This document shows positions 22,880-32,973 of a stretch of 64,000 nucleotides of DNA, piece by piece (the stretch's first letter is position 1; every line of letters begins with the position of its first letter). The notes beneath the pieces are model-generated. The model made no database searches and was not told the DNA's origin. It saw only the letters and a program-made list of their open reading frames with translations. Location of the stretch: positions 992,001 to 1,056,000 of the forward strand of contig BLLK01000022.1 of NCBI GenBank assembly GCA_021927905.1. Reading direction: 5' to 3'. A program made the position numbers and the translations under genes. The DNA is from Chaetoceros tenuissimus (lineage: Eukaryota; Bacillariophyta; Thalassiosirophyceae; Chaetocerotales; Chaetocerotaceae).

Positions 22880-24682
22880 ATGATTCCATACTCAAAATCG
22901 TTTCTAGGGCTGAACCTCATTTTTCGCATCAATGGGTCGCCAGTCTATAGAGCTGCTATCCCAGGTATTATGTCTGTTATTATTTTTTGCCTTCTAGAAA
23001 AATATAACAATTACTACACTGGTGACGGCGACCTAGCCAAGAAGTATGTTATTCATCCATATGGAGTAGGAGTCTTGATTTCCTCAGTTTCCTTTCTTAT
23101 TGTTTTCCGTGCTAACTACGGTTACCAGAGATACTGGAATGCGTGTGGAGATGTGCACCAAATGATGAGTAAATGGCTCGATGCCGTCACTCACACCGGT
23201 GTCTTTCACATGCAATGTCATCACTACGATCATATCAAGCCGCCATCTTATTTCGATACTCATGACTTGAACCAGTATGGTTTCAAGAGAGACCGCGAAT
23301 GCGAAGTTGATTTCCGAAGAATGAGCCTAACGGATCAACATTCCTATAGGAAATTGGAAAGTGTAGTCAAGTCCATTGACAAAGTCAAGAGTAGCGACAG
23401 CATGGATGAAAGTGTTGGTTCTTCCTTCAACAAATATACAACTGCACAGAAAAAAGCTATCCATGATCCTACACATTTGCTCGGCGAAGGTAGAAAAGAT
23501 GGAGGATGGGGACCTCTATTCAATGATGACACTTCTACTTATTACAACATGAAGGATCCTGATTCCTGGAGAAGAGGGGAAGCAAAAGGATTTGCAAGTA
23601 CTGTGGGAGGTCGCACTCCTTCTCTATTCCTTCAAGAATTAATTCATCTTGCTTCTCTTACTGTTGCTGTGGCATTTAGTACTCTCCGAAGTGACATTGA
23701 GGGAACGGAGGCACCGCTAGATATGTACAAACCAGGGTCACCGTGGCCTGAAGTGGATCCAGACAAGCTAAAGAAAGGAAAAGGTTCAATGGCCGGAATA
23801 AAAGATTCACTCATGTACTTGACTGGGTTCGACAAATCACCTGCAAAGAGAACAGAACATAATGCTATGAGACCACTCCCTGTGATCGGGGGAGTTTCCG
23901 AAAATGAAATTGCCTTCTTGCAAAGAGCAAGAGGTCCAAGTGCCAAAGTAACCTTGGCTTGGCATTGGCTTTCTGAGCATATTATCCGCGAGCACCTTGC
24001 AGGAAGTTTGGGTGATGTTGGCCCTCCAATCATTAGTCGTATCATCCAGTTTTTGAGTGATGGTATGATTTTCTACAATCATGCGCGAAAAACCATGTTT
24101 ATTCCGTTTCCGTTCCCACATGCTCAAATTTCTGCATTTTTTACGTTTACCATTATGATTACTGTGCCTCTTCTCATGGATGAATATGCAACTGACCTTT
24201 ACATTGGTGCTGCTTTGACATTCCTTACCGTGACTTGTCTTGCAGGTTTACACGAGGTTGCTCGCGAGCTTGAAAACCCGTTCAGAAATGTGCCAAATGA
24301 AATTCCTCTTGTCACCCTTTTGGCCATGTTCAACGAGTCTCTTATAACTCTCTATGCGGGATACCATCCTGATCTCTACTATGATCCAGATGAATATAGA
24401 GAGATCGGAAAGAATAGGAAGAAAGCTCAAGCTGAAGAATTTGCATCTCATGAGGACACCTTTTCAGTGAAAACAACTGACACTCCATTGCGTGAAAATC
24501 GCGCTCCAGAACAAAAGCCTCAATCTGTCGAAACTAAGGCTGCATCTGTTGACGAATTGAGGAAGATGGAGAAATTGGAAAAGTTGGAAGAGCTAGTGAA
24601 AGCGCAACAGGATGAAATCGGACGGCTCAACGATATTGTCGAGGAGAAAAAAGTTGATGATAAAAGCGTCAAGGCATTATGA
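22880..24682 (+). CDS. Bestrophin-family anion channel
   Basis: A 600-residue, intronless UPF0187/bestrophin-like channel. The signature segment at about 71-87 (SFLIVFRANYGYQRYWNA) follows a first membrane helix (29-40); the second pair of helices is near 405-450 (ISAFFTFTIMITVPLLMD), followed by LHEVARELENPFRNVPN, the family's Ca-clasp-like region, and YHPDLYYDPDEY. Residues ~105-250 form a hydrophilic insert longer than in compact bacterial relatives, and the last ~80 residues are a charged, probable coiled coil. Diatom and green-algal relatives are thylakoid or plastid bicarbonate/chloride channels, but no signal peptide with a Phe motif is visible, so location is open. Confidence 0.88.
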   Translation: MIPYSKSFLGLNLIFRINGSPVYRAAIPGIMSVIIFCLLEKYNNYYTGDGDLAKKYVIHPYGVGVLISSVSFLIVFRANYGYQRYWNACGDVHQMMSKWLDAVTHTGVFHMQCHHYDHIKPPSYFDTHDLNQYGFKRDRECEVDFRRMSLTDQHSYRKLESVVKSIDKVKSSDSMDESVGSSFNKYTTAQKKAIHDPTHLLGEGRKDGGWGPLFNDDTSTYYNMKDPDSWRRGEAKGFASTVGGRTPSLFLQELIHLASLTVAVAFSTLRSDIEGTEAPLDMYKPGSPWPEVDPDKLKKGKGSMAGIKDSLMYLTGFDKSPAKRTEHNAMRPLPVIGGVSENEIAFLQRARGPSAKVTLAWHWLSEHIIREHLAGSLGDVGPPIISRIIQFLSDGMIFYNHARKTMFIPFPFPHAQISAFFTFTIMITVPLLMDEYATDLYIGAALTFLTVTCLAGLHEVARELENPFRNVPNEIPLVTLLAMFNESLITLYAGYHPDLYYDPDEYREIGKNRKKAQAEEFASHEDTFSVKTTDTPLRENRAPEQKPQSVETKAASVDELRKMEKLEKLEELVKAQQDEIGRLNDIVEEKKVDDKSVKAL

Positions 24683-25021
24683 AACGCACCGTGGTGGAGG
24701 ATCTGGAACAAGTAACTTCAAATTTCTTGCAAAACTGGGGACATCCAAGTTACATTTACAGAAGTAAGATTTATGCACATAATCGGATTTTTACAGGATC
24801 GCACGGTTCTTTGCCACGTTAAATGGAATTGCCGAATGAGGTATAAAGTTGTACGTTTTTACTGAATGGTTATAAGACATTTTTAAAGAAATTAATTGCA
24901 TTTATGATTGTTCTTTTGAAAAGGTTTGTTTTCATCCTTTTTTGAAAAAAAAATCAAGCTTTGATACGATCTATGTACCAAGAATGGATCTACTACTTTA
25001 AACTGGTAATCGTTGGTGTCA
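24683..25021. other. Convergent intergenic region
   Basis: This holds the 3' ends of bestrophin and UTP6. It is AT-rich, and I see nothing else in it. Confidence 0.5.
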
Positions 25022-27073
25022 TTAAAACTGAACGAGATCTTTGTTCTTCAACTTCGTAAAATGATCTGCTTTCCGTGGATATCCATGTTCTCTGAAGAAT
25101 GAATGAGCAGAATCATAAACAAGGGAAAGGTTTCGCCTCTTCTGTTTATCACCTGTAGCTTCTCTTAAGTTCATTTTTTCGAGAGAAATTACTGTTTGAA
25201 AAAGACTATCCATTTCATACATTTCCTCCGATGACTTATCAGACAGGTGGAGGTAATTAGAATGAAAGATGAGCTTTTTGTAAACTTTTGTAGCAGTAGC
25301 CAAGTCACTCTTTGTAACCAAGTATTTCAGGAAGCAAAGACACAGGGATGGAAGATTGATACCTTCTTCATCTTCCTTCCTTCTATTACTTGTGAGTAGA
25401 ATCTTATCATAGAGTGACAAGAGCTCCTTTTCTTTTGTATTGGAAGAGCTCAAAGAGGCTAACGCAAGTAAATTCATGAATAGCATCGATAATATTTGAC
25501 TGTGGCCTGGGTCGTGGAGCGGAATCACTTTCAGCCCTCTTCTAAGAACCTTACAAGAAAGAGAGGAGTCAGATGATACAATAGCTTTTGCGTAAGCATA
25601 TTTGATCCAGCACTTGGCGCTGCTTTTACACATTTCGTTACTGTTCATGACATTTTCAATATATTGCAATGCATTTGATGACATTGATAATTCAATCAGA
25701 GTAGAAGTTACTTCAACAACAAGGTCTGGAGATGTGATGCCATTATTGACAATTTTCTCAATAATTCGTTTCATGAATGTTCCTGCCTTTAGGATTTTTC
25801 TTTTGGTATCCATTGTCATAGACTCATTAATGTCTTCTTGGGCGCATGCATGCTGAATGTAAGCTTTCACAAAATTCATAGTTTCCATGAACATTTTTGG
25901 TGTTTGAATAGTTTCAGTAGCCTCTTTTAGAACCTCAAACGGATCGCTTCGCATAGCCACATCTGCATCTCCCTGTTTGCGTTTTCTGGAGTTACTCTCA
26001 TCTTCGTCATTGTTGCTATTTTCTGCACTATTACTTTTCATGAAACCAATCTGTTTATTTCCATCTGTCTCATAATCTACAGCAAACTTGGCTCTAGCAA
26101 TCCATGCTTCTTCCTGCTCCCCAAAGTCCTCTTCAATGGAATCCATAATCCCATCAACAATGATTTCAGTCTGAGGGAATAGCTTGCACTGCTCCAAAAA
26201 TTTGACTCGGAATAGCACATCAGATGGAATAGCTTTGATTGCATTCTTGTAGATGATTCTTGGAAGTTTTGCTTCTTCGAAAAATGACTCCAAATTGGAA
26301 TTGTTATCATCTTCGTCATTACTAGCATCACTATCTTCTACAATTTTACTTTTCTTCAACCCCAACTGTAAATGATCTCTCCTTCCTCTCAACTTCTGAA
26401 TGTAATGAAGTTCAAGACAAAAAGATTGAAGCCACAAATCCTGTGCAACAGGGTTGACACGTAATCCTCTCTGCAACATTACTCTTGCACTTTTGATAGA
26501 TCCCCCACCAGACATGGCATTATTTTTCGTATTAACAATAAAACCAAAATATTCGTGTGACGCAGCTTCAATCCACAAACTTGTATTTCTTGGATGCATT
26601 TGCAAAGCTTCGGCATAAATCTTACTAAGCATAGAGAAACTCTTTTTCTCCTTTGCAAATTCAGCATGTTGAATGTGAAACGACAAATCATCCTTCCATT
26701 TCCTCTTTGCTCTCGTGTAAAGTAAATGAATATGTTGTACAATAGATGCATCTCCGATAGAACTACTCGATTTCGGCTTTACATATTTTCCACCTTCTTT
26801 CTCCACTCTCTTCCTTTCCTCACGCTCCTCTTCACTTTTGCGAGCCAATACTTTTTTGTTTCGCAAATTACGAAGTTTTTCCAAGTTACGCTCTGCTCCG
26901 ATGTATCGCAAATAATCTGCTTTACGAGCCGATCTACGACGAAGAAGGTACTCTGATTCACGACGTCTTTCTACAATTGATTTTACTTCAGATTCAGTGA
27001 AAACTTCTTTGTCCATAAGGTCCCTCAAAGCAGGGACCATACGGTCTAGAATTGCCTGTACTTGCTCAGCCAT
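25022..27073 (-). CDS. UTP6: U3 snoRNA-associated protein 6 (SSU processome)
   Basis: A 683-residue, intronless protein. The N terminus is the UTP6 signature: MAEQVQAILDRMVPALRDL, then ERRRESEYLLRRR and KADYLRYIGAERNLEKLR. HAT (half-TPR) repeats follow, recognisable by W/Y-E/A-F patterns such as KWKDDLSFHIQHAEFAKE and NTSLWIEAASHEYFGF. UTP6 belongs to the UTP-B complex of the small-subunit processome, which folds and cleaves pre-rRNA in the nucleolus. The acidic loops (near 255 and 355) are low-complexity insertions. It is divergent from PUS10 with a 314-bp shared upstream region, so two RNA-maturation genes sit head to head. Confidence 0.9.
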   Translation of the reverse strand: MAEQVQAILDRMVPALRDLMDKEVFTESEVKSIVERRRESEYLLRRRSARKADYLRYIGAERNLEKLRNLRNKKVLARKSEEEREERKRVEKEGGKYVKPKSSSSIGDASIVQHIHLLYTRAKRKWKDDLSFHIQHAEFAKEKKSFSMLSKIYAEALQMHPRNTSLWIEAASHEYFGFIVNTKNNAMSGGGSIKSARVMLQRGLRVNPVAQDLWLQSFCLELHYIQKLRGRRDHLQLGLKKSKIVEDSDASNDEDDNNSNLESFFEEAKLPRIIYKNAIKAIPSDVLFRVKFLEQCKLFPQTEIIVDGIMDSIEEDFGEQEEAWIARAKFAVDYETDGNKQIGFMKSNSAENSNNDEDESNSRKRKQGDADVAMRSDPFEVLKEATETIQTPKMFMETMNFVKAYIQHACAQEDINESMTMDTKRKILKAGTFMKRIIEKIVNNGITSPDLVVEVTSTLIELSMSSNALQYIENVMNSNEMCKSSAKCWIKYAYAKAIVSSDSSLSCKVLRRGLKVIPLHDPGHSQILSMLFMNLLALASLSSSNTKEKELLSLYDKILLTSNRRKEDEEGINLPSLCLCFLKYLVTKSDLATATKVYKKLIFHSNYLHLSDKSSEEMYEMDSLFQTVISLEKMNLREATGDKQKRRNLSLVYDSAHSFFREHGYPRKADHFTKLKNKDLVQF

Positions 27074-27387
27074 GCCTCAATGTAATGAATATAGCTTGTG
27101 TAAGTTCTAAGGTTGTGAAGTGTTTTGTTACAAAGTCATCTATCCAAACAAGGTCAAAACGATTTTAGAAAGGCGAAGATGGATGTCTTCATTTTTGAGG
27201 TTTGAATGGTGCTAAGGGGGTTCCGAGTTTCGCGCCATTTTTTAACACTCACAGTCCTACTATCTCTTGTACGTACACAATTATCTAAAATCCATCAAAC
27301 TCCACACTAATAAGCGATCAATTCAATCACTAATAATTAGTGTTTGTAATACCAACATTAAACAGAATTCTATCATTGACTTCAACT
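27074..27387. other. Bidirectional promoter region
   Basis: This lies between the divergent UTP6 and PUS10 starts. I recognise no gene here. Confidence 0.5.
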
Positions 27388-29229
27388 ATGTCGAGTGCTC
27401 AAGAGATTCTGGAAGAAAAGATAGGACTGCATCTTTGTCATATTTGCATATCTCAATTCCTAAGGCATGGCTATCCAATAAAGAAAAATGAGACTGGAAA
27501 GATGTGCATGGTTTGTATGAATATACTTCAGCCATCTTTTCAAAATGAAATCATGAAGAAAATAGATCAATCCATGGAAGTTTATGGGGGATATGATGTA
27601 AATGTGTTATCCAAAACTTGTCCCACTGTTGCAATTCCAACTCATTTATTTGTTCGAGCTCAAATTGTTTTGGCCACTATTGAAGATGCGAACTTGGATG
27701 ACTTTATTTTGAAGAAATCATATTCTTCAAATGATTTGTACATTGCCATCAAAGAAATATTTCGATCAAATATTGGAAACTTGCTGAGAGAAAAGTTTAC
27801 TAAAGAATCATATCCGTCAATTCAAGATTTGCCCGATGATGTAAAGAGAACGTTGTATGAAGAAGAAAGTGGAAATATAAATTGTCACATCATAGTCAAT
27901 GCTTCTGAAAATGTATCAGTTCCAGGTAACATTATTTCATTTCCGTCTTACGCACCTAAACGAGATAGAAAACGATTTCGTGGTAACGATCCTACGAACA
28001 AGCAAGGTGGAGATCCAAGAACAAATGCTGATAAAATTTTGAAGAAAGATTTTGAGAAGCAATGGCAAGGGGAAAATGCAGGCGATGCTAAAGACAGTCT
28101 TCTCGTATCGTTATTAGATAGAAATAAGGTATTACAGCAACTAGACTCAGAGATGAAAAAGCCTGAGGTAAAAAAAGAGCTATCGAAGTGGATTCTGGCT
28201 ACTACTAAAGAAGATGTGGACAGTAATAATTGTTTGTCTATAACGGCTGTATGCTGGCGAATGCCATTCTATTTGAAAGGAAGATATACTAAAGCGAGAC
28301 GTGATTGTAGTCAAACTCCATTCTATGTCCCCTCTGACGACAACAAAAACAAAATGGTACGAAAAGGAAAAACTTCGGTAGAGGAAGAAATATGCCCTGT
28401 AATTTCGAAAATTGCATGTGAAGGGATTTCGTGTCAAAACAATATCACAGATGAAATGCAAGGCCCTGGAAGTAAAGTTGTATTTGGGATGGCCAAATTC
28501 CATGCATCTGGTCGAGAGGATATGGATGTACGAATGGCTCTTCCTCCTGATTGTTTCGAAGCAGAAAAGGCAAATTTGTATTCAAAGCAAGTAGACAAAA
28601 GATTTGGGAGCGGACGTCCATTTGTTCTTGAAATCATTGATGCTAAAAAGATGCCATCTATCGACACTTTATCAAAAGCCGTGATGACTATCAACAAAGT
28701 TTCTTCGCTGCAAGATATAGTAATTACGAGTAAAACAGTTAGTGATGGAGCATGGATAAAGGAAAAAGATCGAGATAATGTCTTGTATGGAAACAATCAA
28801 ATGGGAGTAGGTGTGAGTGGGCTAGACTTTTGCGGATCTTCGTCTTTCAAAAATCTTCAATCGGAGACAGAAGACAAGGTAAAATTTTACGGCTGCCTTT
28901 GTTGGAGCGAGAATGAGATACCTAGTCAAAAATACTTGGATGAAAAAATTGCGAAAGAGTCCATTTATCCTCTTGAAATACACCAGTCAACTCCACTACG
29001 TGTACTTCATCGAAGAGCTGCTGGTGTGAGAACAAGACACGTTTTATCAATGAAAGCTTATCGTATAGATGAGCATTGGTTTCGATTATCTTTATCAACG
29101 ACAGCTGGTACTTATGTCAAGGAATTTGTCCACGGTGATCTTGGTAGATGCACCCCCAGCATAAGCTCATTACTTGGTTGTAAGACAGATATTGTCGAAC
29201 TAGACTGTGAAGGAATAGCTACAACGTAA
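27388..29229 (+). CDS. PUS10: tRNA pseudouridine synthase Pus10
   Basis: A 613-residue, intronless pseudouridine synthase. The start is the ATG at 27388 (MSSAQEILEEK); the frame upstream opens only at a GTG. An N-terminal zinc site CHIC...CMVC (about 20-45) is typical of eukaryotic/archaeal Pus10 and precedes the THUMP-like accessory region. The catalytic domain has SGREDMDVRM with the catalytic Asp, then GSGRPFVLEI, the RTRHVLSMKA segment and the C-terminal TAGTYVKEFVHGD...SISSLLGC. Between the catalytic motif and GSGRPF there is an extra ~17-residue insert where most relatives have two or three residues. The enzyme makes pseudouridine at positions 54/55 of tRNA. Confidence 0.92.
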   Translation: MSSAQEILEEKIGLHLCHICISQFLRHGYPIKKNETGKMCMVCMNILQPSFQNEIMKKIDQSMEVYGGYDVNVLSKTCPTVAIPTHLFVRAQIVLATIEDANLDDFILKKSYSSNDLYIAIKEIFRSNIGNLLREKFTKESYPSIQDLPDDVKRTLYEEESGNINCHIIVNASENVSVPGNIISFPSYAPKRDRKRFRGNDPTNKQGGDPRTNADKILKKDFEKQWQGENAGDAKDSLLVSLLDRNKVLQQLDSEMKKPEVKKELSKWILATTKEDVDSNNCLSITAVCWRMPFYLKGRYTKARRDCSQTPFYVPSDDNKNKMVRKGKTSVEEEICPVISKIACEGISCQNNITDEMQGPGSKVVFGMAKFHASGREDMDVRMALPPDCFEAEKANLYSKQVDKRFGSGRPFVLEIIDAKKMPSIDTLSKAVMTINKVSSLQDIVITSKTVSDGAWIKEKDRDNVLYGNNQMGVGVSGLDFCGSSSFKNLQSETEDKVKFYGCLCWSENEIPSQKYLDEKIAKESIYPLEIHQSTPLRVLHRRAAGVRTRHVLSMKAYRIDEHWFRLSLSTTAGTYVKEFVHGDLGRCTPSISSLLGCKTDIVELDCEGIATT

Positions 29230-29393
29230 CTTTACGCAATACGTTTAATTAAGATTTAGTCACAAATTTGTAGATTACGTAGTAGTAGGCTTGCTTGATA
29301 ACTCACCGTAAAGTGTCACAATTGTGGAAGATCCGATTTTGTGTCAACCAATTCACAAGTTAGAAGGCGCCCTTCTATTTTTATCAAAGAATA

Positions 29394-29958
29394 ATGAACC
29401 CTTTTATGATTACAAGTAATCAAAGCTATGGTTTACAATTAAACCAGTTGAAAGAATTGCTTGAAACTACCAAAGAGATTGATTGCGGAGCTACAGAAAA
29501 TGAAGATAAAGAGGGTGATTCGTCCAATCTATTCCTATATAGCAGGGAGTCAGACAGATTTGGAGAAGGCGTTCAAATGTCAACTTATCCGCTTGCAAAA
29601 GAGCTGCGAACAAAGCTCAAGAGGAGAAAGCCAACAGCGAGTGATCTAGAAGGATGCAACGGACAAAAGAATGCATCTAATAGACACAAATCTCATAGTC
29701 AAGTGGAGGATATATTAAAGAGTTACAATCATGAAAGGAAAGTAGAGAATCCACTTTACACAACCACCAGCAATGAAATTGGAGGCAAGAGACCAAGTGC
29801 AGCAACTCTTTCATCAGAAAATTATTCCAGGAGTCAGTCTTTTTCTAGGGTAAGTGAGTTTGATGATTCATTCAGTATTTATTGTTCAAAACCTATCCTG
29901 ATTGTTTACTTGCTAGAGTTTCAACTCCATGTTTCGAGATTGTGGCCTTAAAATGTAG
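29394..29958 (+). CDS. Hypothetical small protein, two exons
   Basis: Exons 29394-29849 and 29917-29958 with a 67-nt intron (AGG|GTAAGT, GCTAG|AGT, phase 0) give 165 residues. Without splicing the frame would run into an unlikely hydrophobic tail; splicing instead ends in SRSQSFSR then SFNSMFRDCGLKM. The protein is hydrophilic, with a helical start (LQLNQLKELLETTKE), a basic patch (TKLKRRK) and Ser-rich C-terminal third. It has no signal peptide or known domain. It is convergent with the next gene, 44 bp away. Confidence 0.6.
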
Positions 29959-30002
29959 AATAGGATTGGCTAGAATTAAAATAGTAGTAGTGTCAAAGTT
30001 AC

Positions 30003-31013
30003 CTATGTTTTTACTTTATCATCATGCTTCACCAATAATTCATCATGACATTTCCTCAAGACTTGAGAAAGATGACGGTTGCTTACACTTTGGCAAATGC
30101 CTGTAGCTTCATTCTGACAATGTATAACCATTGCATTTAACTCAGATTCAATCTCCTCAAAAGGAGTCTCTTTAATATTTTGCGTTTCTTCTGCTGTCTC
30201 CAACAATGCTTCCAGACATATTTTCAGTCCGATATTCCATGATTCTGGCAAATGATCCTTTGTCATTTTCTCTCTTTCCAGAACTTTATGCAAATGCTTT
30301 TGAATCAATGCTTTATCTTTTCCAATAAATGCCCCAAGTCCGTGCCAATACCGCAGGTTACCACTTGGGTCAATCGTTACAATTTGAGCACCATTGCTTT
30401 TCACAGAAGGAGAAATGGCAAGTGCTTGAATCCCAAAAGGTCTGCTACCATTCATGGTCATATCTCGAACTCTTGGAGCAATCGCATCTCTCATTACTTC
30501 ATTTGCTGATATTTTCTGCGCTGATGAATACAAATATTCCTGCTGTGAAACATATCCTGCTGCTAATCTTGTCAAGTATTGCACATCACTTGCAAATCCC
30601 GTCATGAACAAAGCTAGTCCATGATATTCTTGAAGAATGTACATTATTCTGCTTTGACTTGTAGGCAATGAATGAGAATTTTCATTGTTTATTAGATTGG
30701 ATACTGGCCCTCGTCGAGTGATGGGAAACAATGTATCCGTGGTACTCGTAGCTAAATCATCATCATCATCTAAAAATTGTATAGTATTACTCAAAGTCAA
30801 GTTACATGTCTGATCTTTGGATGGTGGTGACATGGAAACTACAACGGTGCAATCTTTACAACGAAGAGCAAGTACCGATGCTTGACTTGATGAAGCAGTG
30901 ATGGAAGCTTCTAAATTTTTGACTGGATATAAATTAGATGCACTTGAAGCTGTAGAATTTTGAACAAGACAAGCGACAAGCGCTAACAATAAATGGGTAT
31001 ATCTAGATAGCAT
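30003..31013 (-). CDS. Second proteasome alpha-type-like protein with secretory leader
   Basis: A 336-residue protein. Residues ~128-165 (GLALFMTGFASDVQYLTRLA) correspond to the alpha-subunit GLxADxRxLxxxA helix, R191-I200 (RPFGIQALAI) to the conserved RPFGVxxL strand, and I214-W223 (IDPSGNLRYWHG, then GAFIGKDKA) to the TDPSG...A-x-GK segment. Residues 1-22 are a clear signal peptide (LLLALVACLVQN), with Ser at or near +1 after STA, as in the related protein at 3.7-4.9 kb. The N-terminal alpha signature is not preserved here; residues 65-110 are an acidic/Ser-Thr insert. With no catalytic Thr signature it is alpha-like and probably structural. Two such leader-bearing proteins in one window argue for an extra-cytosolic paralogous set. 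Confidence 0.75.
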   Translation of the reverse strand: MLSRYTHLLLALVACLVQNSTASSASNLYPVKNLEASITASSSQASVLALRCKDCTVVVSMSPPSKDQTCNLTLSNTIQFLDDDDDLATSTTDTLFPITRRGPVSNLINNENSHSLPTSQSRIMYILQEYHGLALFMTGFASDVQYLTRLAAGYVSQQEYLYSSAQKISANEVMRDAIAPRVRDMTMNGSRPFGIQALAISPSVKSNGAQIVTIDPSGNLRYWHGLGAFIGKDKALIQKHLHKVLEREKMTKDHLPESWNIGLKICLEALLETAEETQNIKETPFEEIESELNAMVIHCQNEATGICQSVSNRHLSQVLRKCHDELLVKHDDKVKT

Positions 31014-31381
31014 CTTGATCGGGGTAGGTAAGATGACTATTTATTCTATCAAGTAATATTTCAGGTCAATGTAATGCAATAAAAGCAATGCATCAAAGAA
31101 AAGATGAAGCGATGTTGGATGTTCTGTTGGATGTTGGATGTTGATGAAGGATGTGACATGTCGGACCCTTTTTTACAAAAATGGGTCATAGCTAAATTAG
31201 ATCATCCTTGTTGCTCGGCGGGGTCTTTGAAAAAAAGGAGAAACAGAAAAACGAAAACAGACATTTCAACATCATTGCAATCAACTAATGCTCATTGCGA
31301 AGAACGCTGTCTCTCGTAGTATTATTTGATCATTAGTGCAAGTATCAAAAAGAAGAAAAGAATTGGAGATATTTTTGAAAA
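31014..31381. other. Intergenic region
   Basis: This lies upstream of both neighbours. A short GATGTTGGATG repeat is present near 31110-31145. No gene is supported. Confidence 0.45.
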
Positions 31382-32460
31382 ATGAATGAGCACGAGGTGC
31401 GTTCTAAGCTTTGTGTTTGAATTGAAGAGATTCATATTTTTTTCTAGACTAACGATTCCCGATTTCTTCTCTCAACGTATATTTACGATAGAAACGAGTA
31501 GAAGAAGAAGTACAACAACTTCTCATGGACATTAAGCGCATTCAACCTGAAGGCGAAACATTCTGCGCCTTTGGAGATCTATTTTCAGATGAACAAGTGG
31601 AACAATATTACGAAGCCCTTGTTGGTACTTTAAAAGCTGCAAAGAAGAAGGGATTGATACATTTCAAGGGTCAGATACTGCTGAAAGGAATGCACGATAA
31701 TGTAAAGGTTTCAATACAGGAAAGCCGTGAAGAAGAAGAGCCGGAGAAGTCAAACTCGACTTCAAACTTGAGAGAGACTAAAGATTGCAAAGCGGAAGAA
31801 GTCTCTTTTGCAGCTAGGAAAAAAATGACTGCTACTGTCATTGAAGAAGACGAAGCAAAGAATACTGAAAGTTATAAAGAAGAAGCAAAAGATTTGCTGA
31901 AAGAAAGAACAGATAGGAAAAAGTTATCGTCTACAAGCTTATCAACTCTGGGATCAGCACCTGAAACACCAAGAAAAGTGCAAATTCCATCATTTGTATC
32001 TCCACGATCTGTTCAAAGAGTAATGACGCCTTTGACAACACCTCGTACAAAATATTCGGTCAACGTTCAGACAGATGAAATTTCTATTAATAGCTATGCA
32101 ACTGTTCCGACGCCAACCATTTCTCGTATATCAATGTCATCACCCGCTCCAAAGAAAGTGGATGTACTACATACTTCACAAGCTGGTACAGCCTTTCAAT
32201 CCAAGAGCATATCTGAAACGCTAGAGGGAAGACTTGATAGAGAAATTTCTCAACTTTTGGTGGATATCAAGCGCATTCAACCTGAAGGAGAAACATTCTG
32301 TGCCTTTGGAGATCTATTTTCAGATGAACAAGTGGAACAATATTACGAAGCCCTTGTTGGTACTTTAAAAGCTGCAAAGAAGAAGGGATTGATACATTTC
32401 AAGGGTCAGATACTGCTGAAAGGGATGCACGATAATGTGAGAGTGTCTATAAAGTCATGA
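31382..32460 (+). CDS. Double Costars-domain protein
   Basis: A probable first exon 31382-31396 (15 nt) and exon 31492-32460 give 327 residues. The 95-nt intron has donor GAG|GTGCGT, an ACTAAC branch motif, a pyrimidine tract and acceptor GATAG; a start at the ATG 31525 is the alternative, but it would cut into the first domain (EVQQLLMDIKRI). Two Costars domains lie at the ends; each carries YEALVGTLKAAKKKG and LLKGMHDNV, matching ABRACL/Costars (FEALVGTLKAAK...LLQGVHDNV). The linker (~170 residues) is charged and Ser/Thr-Pro rich. Costars proteins associate with actin regulation. The two copies, offset by 735 bp, are nearly identical at DNA level, including a run of about 120 bp without differences. 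Confidence 0.85.
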
Positions 32461-32973
32461 GCAAGAGAGTGTATTTTATTATTTGTAAACTGACAAAACG
32501 GATTGTTTGTTACCTTCATTTGAGCTATAATGAGTTGTCATATCAAGATATTCATGTTTGATTGTATTTTTGAATAATCCAATATTACAAAAAAAAATTA
32601 ATGCTATCGATATGATATTATTCGCAATATATTTCTCCTCTTTTACCAATGACGACCGACGACAAAGCCAATTTACACTATAGCTATGTACCTGAATTTC
32701 TTGCTATTTGGCAAGAGACAAATTAAACGTACGTAGTAAGTAATGTAACCTGAAGAAGATCTTGATGACTTCAACCAAAGAAAAATGAACGGCACACACA
32801 AGGCTCACTCTCAACTGAAACTGAATTGAATTAAATATATTCATGTTGGATTTGGTGCCTTCCTATTGTACTTAATTCGGTCCCTTAAGTCATTGTATTG
32901 CAACCTTTGGAAAAACAATTTTCTGGAGTCTTTCCATAAATCATAGTATTCATTAGGTTCGAAAAAATTTTCA
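32461..32973. other. Intergenic region
   Basis: This is AT-rich DNA between co-oriented genes; no gene or repeat is recognised. Confidence 0.5.
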
